Positions 1 through 6,007 of a DNA stretch of 6,833 nt are shown piece after piece (the first letter of the stretch is position 1; each line of letters begins with the position of its first letter). A model generated the notes under the pieces. The model searched no databases. It was not told the DNA's origin and saw only the letters and a list, made by a program, of their open reading frames with translations. The stretch is from Sulfitobacter sp. Lineage in GTDB: Bacteria; Pseudomonadota; Alphaproteobacteria; Rhodobacterales; Rhodobacteraceae. The stretch covers positions 1 through 6,833 of the forward strand of contig JAPKCR010000117.1 of the NCBI GenBank assembly GCA_026421135.1, in the 5' to 3' direction. A program made the position numbers and the translations under genes.

Positions 1-126
1 CCACGAATAAATGCCAGCGGCGGATTGCTTGATCATGCCCGCCCGCAACATCAGCCTGTGGCTGACAATTTGCGCCTCAGACGGGTTTTCCTTGAGCACG
101 GGCAGAAAATAACGGGACAGACGCAT
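1..126 (-). CDS. proS: Prolyl-tRNA synthetase, N-terminal 42 codons (partial, runs off the left edge)
   Basis: Reading the minus strand from an ATG at 126 gives 42 uninterrupted codons to the window edge. The peptide begins [19 protein letters not shown] and continues through [23 protein letters not shown], the well-known N-terminus of bacterial class II prolyl-tRNA synthetase, including the LMLRAGMI segment that leads into motif 1. The enzyme is cytosolic and charges tRNA-Pro with proline using ATP. The start is fixed by the conserved MRLSRYF opening and by a GAGAGGA Shine-Dalgarno sequence (plus-strand 132-138) five to six bases upstream. The catalytic core and anticodon-binding domain lie outside the window, so completeness cannot be judged. 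It lies downstream of pepT on the same strand, 141 bases after the pepT stop; co-transcription is possible but unproven. Identity is confident despite the short length. Confidence 0.93.
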   Translation of the reverse strand, partial: MRLSRYFLPVLKENPSEAQIVSHRLMLRAGMIKQSAAGIYSW

Positions 127-151
127 GATAATCCTCTCAAACTGACTTCGG

Positions 152-177
152 CCCTGATTAGGCCAAAGCAATCAGGG
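152..177. repeat. Perfect 8-bp inverted repeat upstream of proS
   Basis: CCCTGATT at 152-159 is mirrored by AATCAGGG at 170-177, with a 10-base loop. It sits 26 bases upstream of the proS ATG, between pepT and proS. No T-run follows it on either strand, so it does not look like a standard intrinsic terminator. As RNA from the minus strand it would form a hairpin in the proS leader; as DNA it could be an operator. Function is unknown. The rest of the 127-267 gap shows the proS ribosome binding site and a weak CTTAG/CTAAG inverted repeat (252-256 and 268-272) over the pepT stop, and nothing else I can support. Confidence 0.5.
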
Positions 178-267
178 AAACAATCACCAACACCCCCAGC
201 GTCTCTGGCTCTTTAATTTCCAGCGGTTTGGCACAGCGCCCTATCAACCCGCTTAGAACTTAAACCG

Positions 268-1509
268 CTAAGACGGTACCGCCCGCTTGGCCAATTCTAG
301 CGCTACGCGCAGAGATTTTGCCATATCTTGCACCGATATCCATTCAAGCGGTCCGTGAATTTCTTGCATACCGGTAAAGATATTTGGGCACGGCACGCCC
401 ATCTCGGTTAGCCGCGACCCATCTGTGCCGCCCCGGATGGGGATCGAAACCGGCTCCAACCCCGCGGCGCGTACCGCATCATGGGCCAGTTCAACCGGCG
501 TCATATCGTTTTCCAGCCAATAGCGCATGTTTCGATATTGAGGCGTAATTTCACAGGTAATCTGCGCGCGCGGTTCCGATGCCTGAATGGTCTCGCAAAC
601 CTTGCGCAGCAAAGCGCCTTTGGCAGCCAAGCCATCGCGCTCGAAATCTCGCAGGATAAACTTGATCTCCGCCTCCGAGGACCCGCCTTTGATTGTTGAT
701 GCATGGATAAACCCTTCGCGGCCTTCCGTCGTTTCAGGCGTCATTGTGACATGCGGCAAGGTCATCAGGATTTTCGCTGCCAGATGCAGCGCGTTCACCA
801 TTTTATCCTTAGCCCAACCCGGATGCGCTGAAACCCCCGTTACGGTGACCACCGCACTATCTGCGGAAAACGTCTCGAACTCGACCTCGCCGGGTTTGGA
901 GCCGTCAAACGTATAGGCAAATGCGCAACCCATGTCGGCAGGCAGACGTGCATCAACACCACGTCCAATTTCCTCGTCAGGGGTAAAGGCCAACCTGATT
1001 TTACCGTGGGGCACTTCGGGGTTTTCCAACAGATGCCGCGCGGCAGTCATGATGATGGCCACCCCCGCCTTGTCATCGCTCCCCAACAGGGTGGTACCAC
1101 TTGCAGTGATGATATCATCGCCCAGCTTTTCCGCCAGAAAAGGCGCATTTTCCGGCGACAGTTTTAAATCTGGTGCATCAACAAAGGTAATATCACCCCC
1201 ATTATAGCCGCGATGCACGACCGGTTTTACCCCTGTTGCATTGAATTGCGGCGTGGTGTCGACATGGGCGCACCACCCCATCACTGGCGCGCCTTCTACC
1301 GTGGCAGGGAGGGTGGCAAGTACTGCGCCATATTCTGTCAACTCAACATCTGCCGCGCCCATTGCGCGCAACTCATCCACCAATAGACGCGACATATTCA
1401 ACTGTATCTCGGTGCTAGGCTTGGTCAAGCTGGTCTCGTCGCTTTGGCTGTCAATCGCGGCATAGCGCACCAGACGTTGTTCAAGCTCACGGTCAAAATC
1501 ACTGCGCAT
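268..1509 (-). CDS. pepT: Peptidase T (tripeptide aminopeptidase, M20 family)
   Basis: Complete 413-residue protein, close to the roughly 410 residues usual for PepT. It is a cytosolic two-zinc aminopeptidase that removes the N-terminal residue from tripeptides during peptide recycling. The M20 residues are all visible: the H82-x-D84 pair in GWCAHVDTTP, bridging D145 in LLGSDDKAG, the E179-E180 pair (catalytic base and metal ligand) in FTPDEEIGRG, D202 in YTFDGS and H385 in MQEIHGPLE. By alignment from memory these match His78, Asp140, Glu173/174, Asp196 and His379 of the Salmonella enzyme. A dimerisation (lid) domain is expected near residues 215-320, including SAHPG and the downstream FILRDFE segment. 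The start is supported by AAGGAG (plus-strand 1517-1522) seven bases upstream of the ATG. The gene is divergent from the permease gene and upstream of proS. No frameshift or lost catalytic residue is seen. Confidence 0.96.
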   Translation of the reverse strand: MRSDFDRELEQRLVRYAAIDSQSDETSLTKPSTEIQLNMSRLLVDELRAMGAADVELTEYGAVLATLPATVEGAPVMGWCAHVDTTPQFNATGVKPVVHRGYNGGDITFVDAPDLKLSPENAPFLAEKLGDDIITASGTTLLGSDDKAGVAIIMTAARHLLENPEVPHGKIRLAFTPDEEIGRGVDARLPADMGCAFAYTFDGSKPGEVEFETFSADSAVVTVTGVSAHPGWAKDKMVNALHLAAKILMTLPHVTMTPETTEGREGFIHASTIKGGSSEAEIKFILRDFERDGLAAKGALLRKVCETIQASEPRAQITCEITPQYRNMRYWLENDMTPVELAHDAVRAAGLEPVSIPIRGGTDGSRLTEMGVPCPNIFTGMQEIHGPLEWISVQDMAKSLRVALELAKRAVPS

Positions 1510-1531
1510 ATCGGGTCTCCTTGTTGGTCAC

Positions 1532-1560
1532 AGTGGCAATGGCCACCGCCCCATTGTCAA
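1532..1560 (-). promoter_or_regulatory. Candidate pepT promoter (consensus -35, weak -10) with small leader hairpin
   Basis: On the minus strand TTGACA (plus 1555-1560) matches the sigma-70 -35 consensus exactly. Seventeen bases on is GCCACT (1532-1537), which fits a -10 box poorly. A GTGGC/GCCAC inverted repeat (1533-1537 and 1542-1546, AATG loop) overlaps the -10 position and could be an operator. The position, about 25-50 bases before the pepT ATG, is plausible, but the call rests mostly on the -35 hexamer. The wider gap 1561-1713 shows no gene I can support. Confidence 0.3.
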
Positions 1561-1713
1561 GCGGCCGCCCGTCCATAACCGGCACGATTTGACGATACAC
1601 TAAACGGCGCAGCCGCAGAATGTCGCAGATCAACGCCACCTTTCAATTCCCAACTGGTCCAAAATCCCTGCCAGAGACCCTGCGTCATACGAATACACCC
1701 TGATTTGTAGAGG

Positions 1714-1760
1714 ATACCCCAAGAACGGACCCCCTCAGCCCTTGAAAAGCGGGGGGTATT
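1714..1760 (+). promoter_or_regulatory. Overlapping inverted repeats upstream of the permease gene
   Basis: A G-run at 1751-1756 can pair with two upstream partners. ATACCCC (1714-1720) pairs with GGGGTAT (1753-1759) over 7 bp with a 32-base loop. CCCCC (1730-1734) pairs with the same G-run, with an inner CTT/AAG stem (1741-1743 and 1747-1749). The two pairings exclude each other because they share the G-run. No T-run follows, so this is not a standard terminator. Whether the region is transcribed is unknown; the structure is seen, the regulatory role is inferred. Confidence 0.35.
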
Positions 1761-1767
1761 GCGCAAT
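1758..1767. repeat. Perfect 10-bp palindrome ATTGCGCAAT
   Basis: ATTGCGCAAT is its own reverse complement and lies about 30 bases upstream of the permease GTG start, just after the overlapping inverted repeats. Its size and place fit a dimeric repressor or activator site, but I do not recognise the specific regulator. It also contains a TTG (1759) that is in frame with the permease and could be mistaken for its start. Confidence 0.4.
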
Positions 1768-1786
1768 GTGATTACAAACCGTTTTT

Positions 1787-1790
1787 GGAG
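1787..1790 (+). promoter_or_regulatory. Ribosome binding site that sets the permease start
   Basis: GGAG, preceded by a T-run (1782-1786), lies seven bases before GTG at 1798. This is ideal spacing and favours the GTG over the in-frame TTG at 1759, which has no Shine-Dalgarno sequence at suitable spacing. An ATG at 1791 is in a different frame. Confidence 0.65.
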
Positions 1791-1797
1791 ATGGCCC

Positions 1798-2877
1798 GTG
1801 GCACTGCCCATACGAGATCAATTGAAGTATTGGGGGATTGCCGGCGCAGTCTCGCTTGTGATCCTATGGTTCACTGGGGATGTCTTGCTTCCGTTTCTGA
1901 TCGGGGCGGCAATTGCCTATTTCCTTGATCCGGTAGCAGACCGCCTTGAAACCTTGGGCCTAAGTCGTGCGATGGCCACCACAGTTATTGCGCTCATTGC
2001 TATTATGATCTTTGTGTTGATGGCCCTGCTGGTCGTCCCGACGTTGGTCAATCAAGCGATCAACCTGATCGGGGTCGCCCCGGAACTCACACGGAATTTC
2101 ACCGATTTCCTGACGGAGCGGTTTCCAACCCTACTGGTCGAAGGATCGACCTTGCGCACCTCTATCACAAGCATAGGTGTGACCGTGCAAGAACGGGGCG
2201 GCGAATTGCTGAACACTGCATTGGCATCGGCCGCATCACTACTGAACATCTTGCTACTGTTTGTCATCGTTCCTGTTGTGGCCGTATATTTGCTGCTGGA
2301 CTGGGATCGCATGGTCGCACAGATCGACAGCTTGCTGCCCCGTGACCATGCACCTGTAATCCGCAGCTTGGCGCGGGACATTGATAAAACGCTTGCCAGT
2401 TTTATCCGCGGCATGGGTACGGTTTGCCTGATCCTTGGCACCTACTACGCGATTGCGCTTATGTTGGTTGGTCTGCAATTTGGCCTTGTTGTCGGTTTCA
2501 TTGCAGGTCTGGTGACATTTATCCCGTACCTCGGCGCGATGTTGGGCGGTGTGTTAGCCATCGGTTTGGCGCTGTTCCAGTTCTGGGGCGATTGGGTGTC
2601 TATCGGTCTGGTCGCTGCAATCTTTGTTCTGGGCCAAGTCCTTGAGGGGAATTTCCTGACCCCCAAGCTGGTCGGCAACTCTGTTGGGTTACACCCAGTG
2701 TGGCTAATTCTGGCGCTGTCGATGTTTGGATCGATGTTTGGCTTTGTCGGCATGCTGGCGGCAGTTCCCATCGCTGCTGCCCTGGGTGTCGTTGCACGGT
2801 TTGCGACCAACCAGTACCGCGACAGTGTGCTTTACAAAGGTGTTGAGCAGGCAACTTTGGACGAACGGGTCGACTGA
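1798..2877 (+). CDS. AI-2E/PerM family (former DUF20) inner-membrane transporter
   Basis: A 359-residue hydrophobic protein starting at GTG 1798 (MALPIRDQLKYWG). Family features are a pair of N-terminal helices around residues 11-44 ending in YFLDPVADRL, a helix near 61-84, an amphipathic stretch about 95-140, a helix near 146-168 ending in YLLLDWDRM, and a C-terminal bundle about 205-335. The bundle carries FIPYLGAMLGG (241-251) and LEGNFLTPKLVG (282-293), the most conserved part of the family. It sits in the inner membrane. Characterised relatives have been linked to AI-2 export (TqsA), Na+/H+ antiport or unknown permease roles, so the substrate here cannot be assigned. An in-frame TTG at 1759 would add 13 residues (MRNVITNRFWRWP), but the GTG has the better ribosome binding site and matches the usual family start in this bacterial group. 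Its stop is one base before the next gene's ATG, implying one transcript and coupled translation. Confidence 0.9.
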   Translation: MALPIRDQLKYWGIAGAVSLVILWFTGDVLLPFLIGAAIAYFLDPVADRLETLGLSRAMATTVIALIAIMIFVLMALLVVPTLVNQAINLIGVAPELTRNFTDFLTERFPTLLVEGSTLRTSITSIGVTVQERGGELLNTALASAASLLNILLLFVIVPVVAVYLLLDWDRMVAQIDSLLPRDHAPVIRSLARDIDKTLASFIRGMGTVCLILGTYYAIALMLVGLQFGLVVGFIAGLVTFIPYLGAMLGGVLAIGLALFQFWGDWVSIGLVAAIFVLGQVLEGNFLTPKLVGNSVGLHPVWLILALSMFGSMFGFVGMLAAVPIAAALGVVARFATNQYRDSVLYKGVEQATLDERVD

Positions 2878-2878
2878 C

Positions 2879-3550
2879 ATGGCACAACAGCTTGGCCTTG
2901 CCCTTCCCAGTCGCACAGCACTGGGTCGCGATGATTTCTTTGTGGCTCCCTCTAACGCCATTGCGGCGGCGATGATTGATGGCTGGCAGGGGTGGGCCGG
3001 CCGCAAACTGGCGCTGACCGGGCCTGCCGGATCGGGCAAAACGCATCTGACCCATGTATGGGCAACCATTGCTGGTGCGCAGATCATTGATGCCGCCGAT
3101 CTTGGCACGGCTGATATCCCCCTGCTTGCGCAAAGCTGCGTCGCTGTCGAGGACGTCCCGCAAATTGCAGGCGACGACATCGCTGAAACGGCGCTTTTCC
3201 ATCTGCACAATCTGGTGCTTGCCGAAGGTCACAGCCTGCTGATGACGGGGACACCCCCTGTTGCCGGTTGGAACCTGAAACTCCCTGATCTGACCAGCCG
3301 ATTGGGGGCAGCAGGGTCTGCCGCGCTAGAAGCCCCCGATGACATGTTGCTGACAGCGGTGTTGGCCAAACTGCTGGCAGATCGGCAATTGACCCCGAAA
3401 CCTGATCTTATCCCATATCTGTTACTCCGCATGGACCGATCCTTTGCTGCGGCAGGTGATCTTGTCGCCGCCCTTGATACGGCCAGTCTGGCGCAGAAAA
3501 AGCCGGTAACGCGCGCCCTTGCCGCACAAGTGCTGGACAACCGTGCCTGA
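2879..3550 (+). CDS. hda: Hda-type DnaA-homologous ATPase (regulatory inactivation of DnaA)
   Basis: A 223-residue protein resembling the AAA+ domain of DnaA but lacking its DNA-binding domain IV, as in Hda/HdaA. The N-terminus MAQQLGLALP (about residues 3-9) resembles the beta-clamp-binding motif QLxLxL of Hda. Walker A is GPAGSGKT at 48-55. The Walker B strand is CVAVED (87-92), with Glu91 where Asp is usual. DLTSRLG (137-143) holds the likely box VII arginine R141, and LLLRMDRSF (181-189) is the sensor 2 region. Known family role: clamp-bound Hda stimulates hydrolysis of ATP on DnaA after initiation, preventing over-replication. ATG at 2879 is chosen because it directly precedes the clamp motif and follows the permease stop by one base; there is only a poor Shine-Dalgarno match, consistent with translational coupling. 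ppk1 follows after 66 bases. Family assignment is strong; the exact activity here is inferred. Confidence 0.88.
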   Translation: MAQQLGLALPSRTALGRDDFFVAPSNAIAAAMIDGWQGWAGRKLALTGPAGSGKTHLTHVWATIAGAQIIDAADLGTADIPLLAQSCVAVEDVPQIAGDDIAETALFHLHNLVLAEGHSLLMTGTPPVAGWNLKLPDLTSRLGAAGSAALEAPDDMLLTAVLAKLLADRQLTPKPDLIPYLLLRMDRSFAAAGDLVAALDTASLAQKKPVTRALAAQVLDNRA

Positions 3551-3616
3551 CCCGCGCGATACTCTACCAATTCCCTGTTCCATAATTCTGTTGCAATCCA
3601 ACGCCATAAGGCCGCT

Positions 3617-5791
3617 ATGAACCAAGCAGATTTCCTCAAGGCTGATTTCCCCAAAGCAGAAACGCTGCCCGATCTCGACATGACCGGACCGGGGCGGTTT
3701 TATAACCGTGAACTTAGCTGGCTTGGCTTCAACTGGCGCGTTCTGGAAGAGGCGCAAAACCCCCGCGTCCCCCTGCTGGAACGCCTGCGTTTTCTGTCAA
3801 TCTCGGCAGATAACCTTGATGAGTTTTACACTGTTCGCGTGGCAGGCTTGCGCGAACTGGCACAGGCGGGCAACACCACGCCCGCCGCCGATGGCCTTTC
3901 CCCGGCCGAGCAACTGGTGCTGATCAACGAAGACGCCCGCAAGTTGATGCTGACCCAGCAAAGCACACTGGTCGATCTGATGAGTGAGATGGACGCACAT
4001 AACATCATGCTCGAACGCGCCGCTGATCTGGACAAGGCCGATCTATCTTACCTCGAGGACGTATTTCTAAATCAAGTGTTCGCGGTCTTGTCGCCGCTGG
4101 CCATCGATCCTGCACATCCCTTCCCGTTTATCCCAAACACCGGATACGCCCTGGCGCTCCAACTTGAACGGACGGAGGATAAACGCCCTCTACAAGCGTT
4201 GCTGCCCATCCCAGCCAAGATTGACCGCTTCGTGGCCCTACCCGCCCCCGAAGGCTGCCAACGTTTTCTCCCGCTTGAGGACCTGCTGGTACTCAATATT
4301 CCAGGTCTGTTCCCCGGCTATCGACTGAAAGACCACTTTGAATTCCGCATCTTGCGTGACAGCGATCTCGAAGTGGAAGACGAAGCCGAAGATCTGGTGC
4401 GCGAGTTCGAAGTCGCCCTGAAGCGCCGTCGCCGAGGCGAGGTCGTGCGCCTGACCCACTCCGTTGGTGCGCCCGAGAAGTTGAAAAATGTTGTGATGGC
4501 CGAACTGGGCGTGCGCCCGCAAGATGTCATTGAAATTGACGGAATGATCGGCATCGATGATCTCTCTGAATTGGTCATCGAAAGCCGTCCCGATCTGCTT
4601 TGGCCGCAATTCACACCGCGTGTGCCGGAACGGGTCACCGACCATGATGGTGATATGTTGGCAGCGATCCGGTCCAAGGACATGTTGCTGCACCACCCTT
4701 ACGAAACATTCGACATGGTCGTGCGGTTTCTGACGCAAGCAGCGCGCGACCCTAACGTCGTGGCGATCAAGCAAACGCTTTACCGCACCTCGCGCGACAG
4801 CCCCATCGTCGAAGCCCTGTGCGAGGCGGCAGAAGACGGCAAATCGGTTACGGCTCTAGTTGAACTCAAGGCCCGTTTTGACGAGGCCGCAAATATTCGT
4901 CAGTCCCGCAGGCTTGAACGGGCGGGGGCCCATGTCGTCTATGGGTTCATTGACCTGAAAACACACGCAAAAATCTCTACAGTGGTACGCCGCGAAGGTG
5001 ACCAGCTCGTGACCTATACCCACTATGGTACTGGCAATTATCACCCCATCACTGCGCGCATTTATACCGACCTTTCATTGTTTACCTGCGATCAAAAGCT
5101 GGGCCGCGACGCCACCAAAGTGTTCAACTATCTTTCCGGCTATGCCAAACCCGAAACGCTGGACAACCTCGCAATTTCGCCGATTACCTTAAAACCCCGC
5201 CTGCTCGAAATGATCGCAGCCGAGGCGATATACGCCGCGGCCGGAAAACCCGCCGAGATTTGGGCGAAAATGAACTCCATCGTCGATGCCGATGTGATCG
5301 ACGCGCTCTACGCCGCCTCGCAGGCCGGCGTGAAAATCAGCCTGGTTGTGCGCGGCATTTGCAGTCTGCGCCCCGGCATCATGGGACTGTCCGAAAACAT
5401 CCGTGTCAAATCCATCGTCGGGAGGTTTTTAGAACACTCCCGTATCGTGTGCTTTGGAAACGGCCACGGGCTGCCTCATAAAAAGGCGCGCGTTTTCATG
5501 TCCTCGGCCGATTGGATGGGCCGCAATCTGACCAGGCGCGTCGAAACCCTGGTGGAAATTGAAAACCCCACAGTAAAGGCACAAATCACCAGCCAGATCA
5601 TGGCAGCAAATCTAGCGGATGTGGCCCAAAGCTGGGTGATGTCCGCCGATGGCAGCTTTACCCGCCCGCCCTTGAAAGACGGCGTTTTCGCGTTTAGCTG
5701 CCACCGCTTTTTCATGGAAAACCCCTCTCTCTCTGGCCGCGGCAGCGCGGGCGCATCTGACGTACCCAAACTGACCCACACCGAAGACTGA
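3617..5791 (+). CDS. ppk1: Polyphosphate kinase 1
   Basis: Complete 724-residue protein, slightly longer than the 688-residue E. coli enzyme. PPK1 reversibly transfers the gamma phosphate of ATP to growing polyphosphate through a phosphohistidine. The N domain begins at [20 protein letters not shown] (27-46); N66 in ADNLDEFY corresponds to the ATP-contacting Asn45 of E. coli. The catalytic C domains carry R390 (KQTLYRTS) and R420 (ELKARFDE), matching Mg/ATP-site Arg375 and Arg405. The phospho-acceptor H450 in DLKTHAK matches His435, H469 in YTHYGTGNY matches His454, and H607 in FLEHSR matches His592; a constant offset of 15 residues supports the alignment. SSADWM (629-634) is the conserved late motif. 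The first 26 residues are a non-conserved extension, and the last 20 or so a polar tail. The ATG at 3617 has AAGG five bases upstream. It follows hda by 66 bases and ends before a clear terminator. All key residues are intact. Confidence 0.97.
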   Translation: MNQADFLKADFPKAETLPDLDMTGPGRFYNRELSWLGFNWRVLEEAQNPRVPLLERLRFLSISADNLDEFYTVRVAGLRELAQAGNTTPAADGLSPAEQLVLINEDARKLMLTQQSTLVDLMSEMDAHNIMLERAADLDKADLSYLEDVFLNQVFAVLSPLAIDPAHPFPFIPNTGYALALQLERTEDKRPLQALLPIPAKIDRFVALPAPEGCQRFLPLEDLLVLNIPGLFPGYRLKDHFEFRILRDSDLEVEDEAEDLVREFEVALKRRRRGEVVRLTHSVGAPEKLKNVVMAELGVRPQDVIEIDGMIGIDDLSELVIESRPDLLWPQFTPRVPERVTDHDGDMLAAIRSKDMLLHHPYETFDMVVRFLTQAARDPNVVAIKQTLYRTSRDSPIVEALCEAAEDGKSVTALVELKARFDEAANIRQSRRLERAGAHVVYGFIDLKTHAKISTVVRREGDQLVTYTHYGTGNYHPITARIYTDLSLFTCDQKLGRDATKVFNYLSGYAKPETLDNLAISPITLKPRLLEMIAAEAIYAAAGKPAEIWAKMNSIVDADVIDALYAASQAGVKISLVVRGICSLRPGIMGLSENIRVKSIVGRFLEHSRIVCFGNGHGLPHKKARVFMSSADWMGRNLTRRVETLVEIENPTVKAQITSQIMAANLADVAQSWVMSADGSFTRPPLKDGVFAFSCHRFFMENPSLSGRGSAGASDVPKLTHTED

Positions 5792-5854
5792 TCCCATCTT
5801 CATTTTGCCGAATAAACTCTCGCCGAAGGCGCACCCTTCTTCCCCGCCCCCACT

Positions 5855-5885
5855 CGCGGCCAAGGGGCTCACCTTGCCCCCCGCG
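5855..5885 (+). other. Two-tier stem-loop in the region after ppk1
   Basis: CGCGG (5855-5859) pairs with CCGCG (5881-5885), and CAAGG (5861-5865) pairs with CCTTG (5872-5876), separated by an internal loop of C against CCCC and closed by a 6-base loop GGCTCA. It lies 64 bases after the ppk1 stop and 13 bases before the intrinsic terminator. No T-run follows, so it probably does not terminate by itself; it could protect the 3' end of the ppk1 mRNA. The role is inferred from position only. Confidence 0.4.
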
Positions 5886-5897
5886 CCAGAATGTCAT

Positions 5898-5921
5898 GAG
5901 GGCTTTGGCCCTCTCTTTTTT
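5898..5921 (+). terminator. Intrinsic (Rho-independent) terminator after ppk1
   Basis: GAGGGC (5898-5903) and GCCCTC (5908-5913) form a perfect 6-bp GC-rich stem with a TTTG loop, followed at once by TCTTTTTT (5914-5921). This is the classic intrinsic terminator form on the plus strand. It ends about 107 bases of untranslated sequence after the ppk1 stop and would end the transcript carrying ppk1, separating it from ppx. Confidence 0.85.
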
Positions 5922-5954
5922 CAGGCGGGCGTCACACCGTTAACGATTGACCTT

Positions 5955-5962
5955 CCCCCCCC
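5955..5962 (+). repeat. Run of eight C upstream of ppx, beside a TTGACC box
   Basis: Eight consecutive C lie between the ppk1 terminator and ppx. TTGACC (5947-5952), a near-consensus -35 box, is two bases before it, so if that box is used the C-run lies in the promoter spacer. No good -10 hexamer is seen at 16-18 bases (CCAATT or CAATTT at best), so a promoter is only a possibility. The run is short for slippage. Confidence 0.3.
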
Positions 5963-5997
5963 AACTGGGCCAATTTGGGCATGAACCAAGGCCCCGC

Positions 5998-6002
5998 AGG
6001 AG
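5998..6002 (+). promoter_or_regulatory. Ribosome binding site favouring the GTG start of ppx
   Basis: AGGAG lies five bases before GTG at 6008. The in-frame ATG at 5981 has only a GGG-rich, non-Shine-Dalgarno sequence before it. If the ATG were used, this AGGAG would fall inside the coding sequence. Confidence 0.55.
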
Positions 6003-6007
6003 CATTT

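Noticed and set aside
158..247. A 29-residue minus-strand reading frame between pepT and proS, ending in a hydrophobic stretch ([12 protein letters not shown]).
   Set aside because: It has only a TTG start with no Shine-Dalgarno sequence and resembles no family I know; its end overlaps the inverted repeat. Conservation would be needed to support it.
1561..1568. GCGGCCGC palindrome in the divergent intergenic region.
   Set aside because: A single GC-only 8-bp palindrome is readily found by chance in a GC-rich genome and has no matching context.
1557..1811. An 84-residue minus-strand open frame in the divergent intergenic region.
   Set aside because: It overlaps the permease start, has no evident ribosome binding site and no recognisable family features.
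2600..3232. A 210-residue minus-strand open frame across the permease and hda genes.
   Set aside because: Its composition is rich in Arg, Gln and Pro with no recognisable domain, as expected for a shadow of high-GC coding sequence. The plus-strand genes explain the region.
3575..3593. CTGTTC and CTGTTG repeats upstream of ppk1, considered as a Pho box.
   Set aside because: The units are 13 bases apart rather than the 11 typical of PhoB sites, and neither matches CTGTCAT. Phosphate control is plausible for ppk1 but not shown here.
4238..4774. A 178-residue minus-strand open frame inside ppk1.
   Set aside because: It lies fully inside a strongly conserved polyphosphate kinase, with no ribosome binding site or family match seen.
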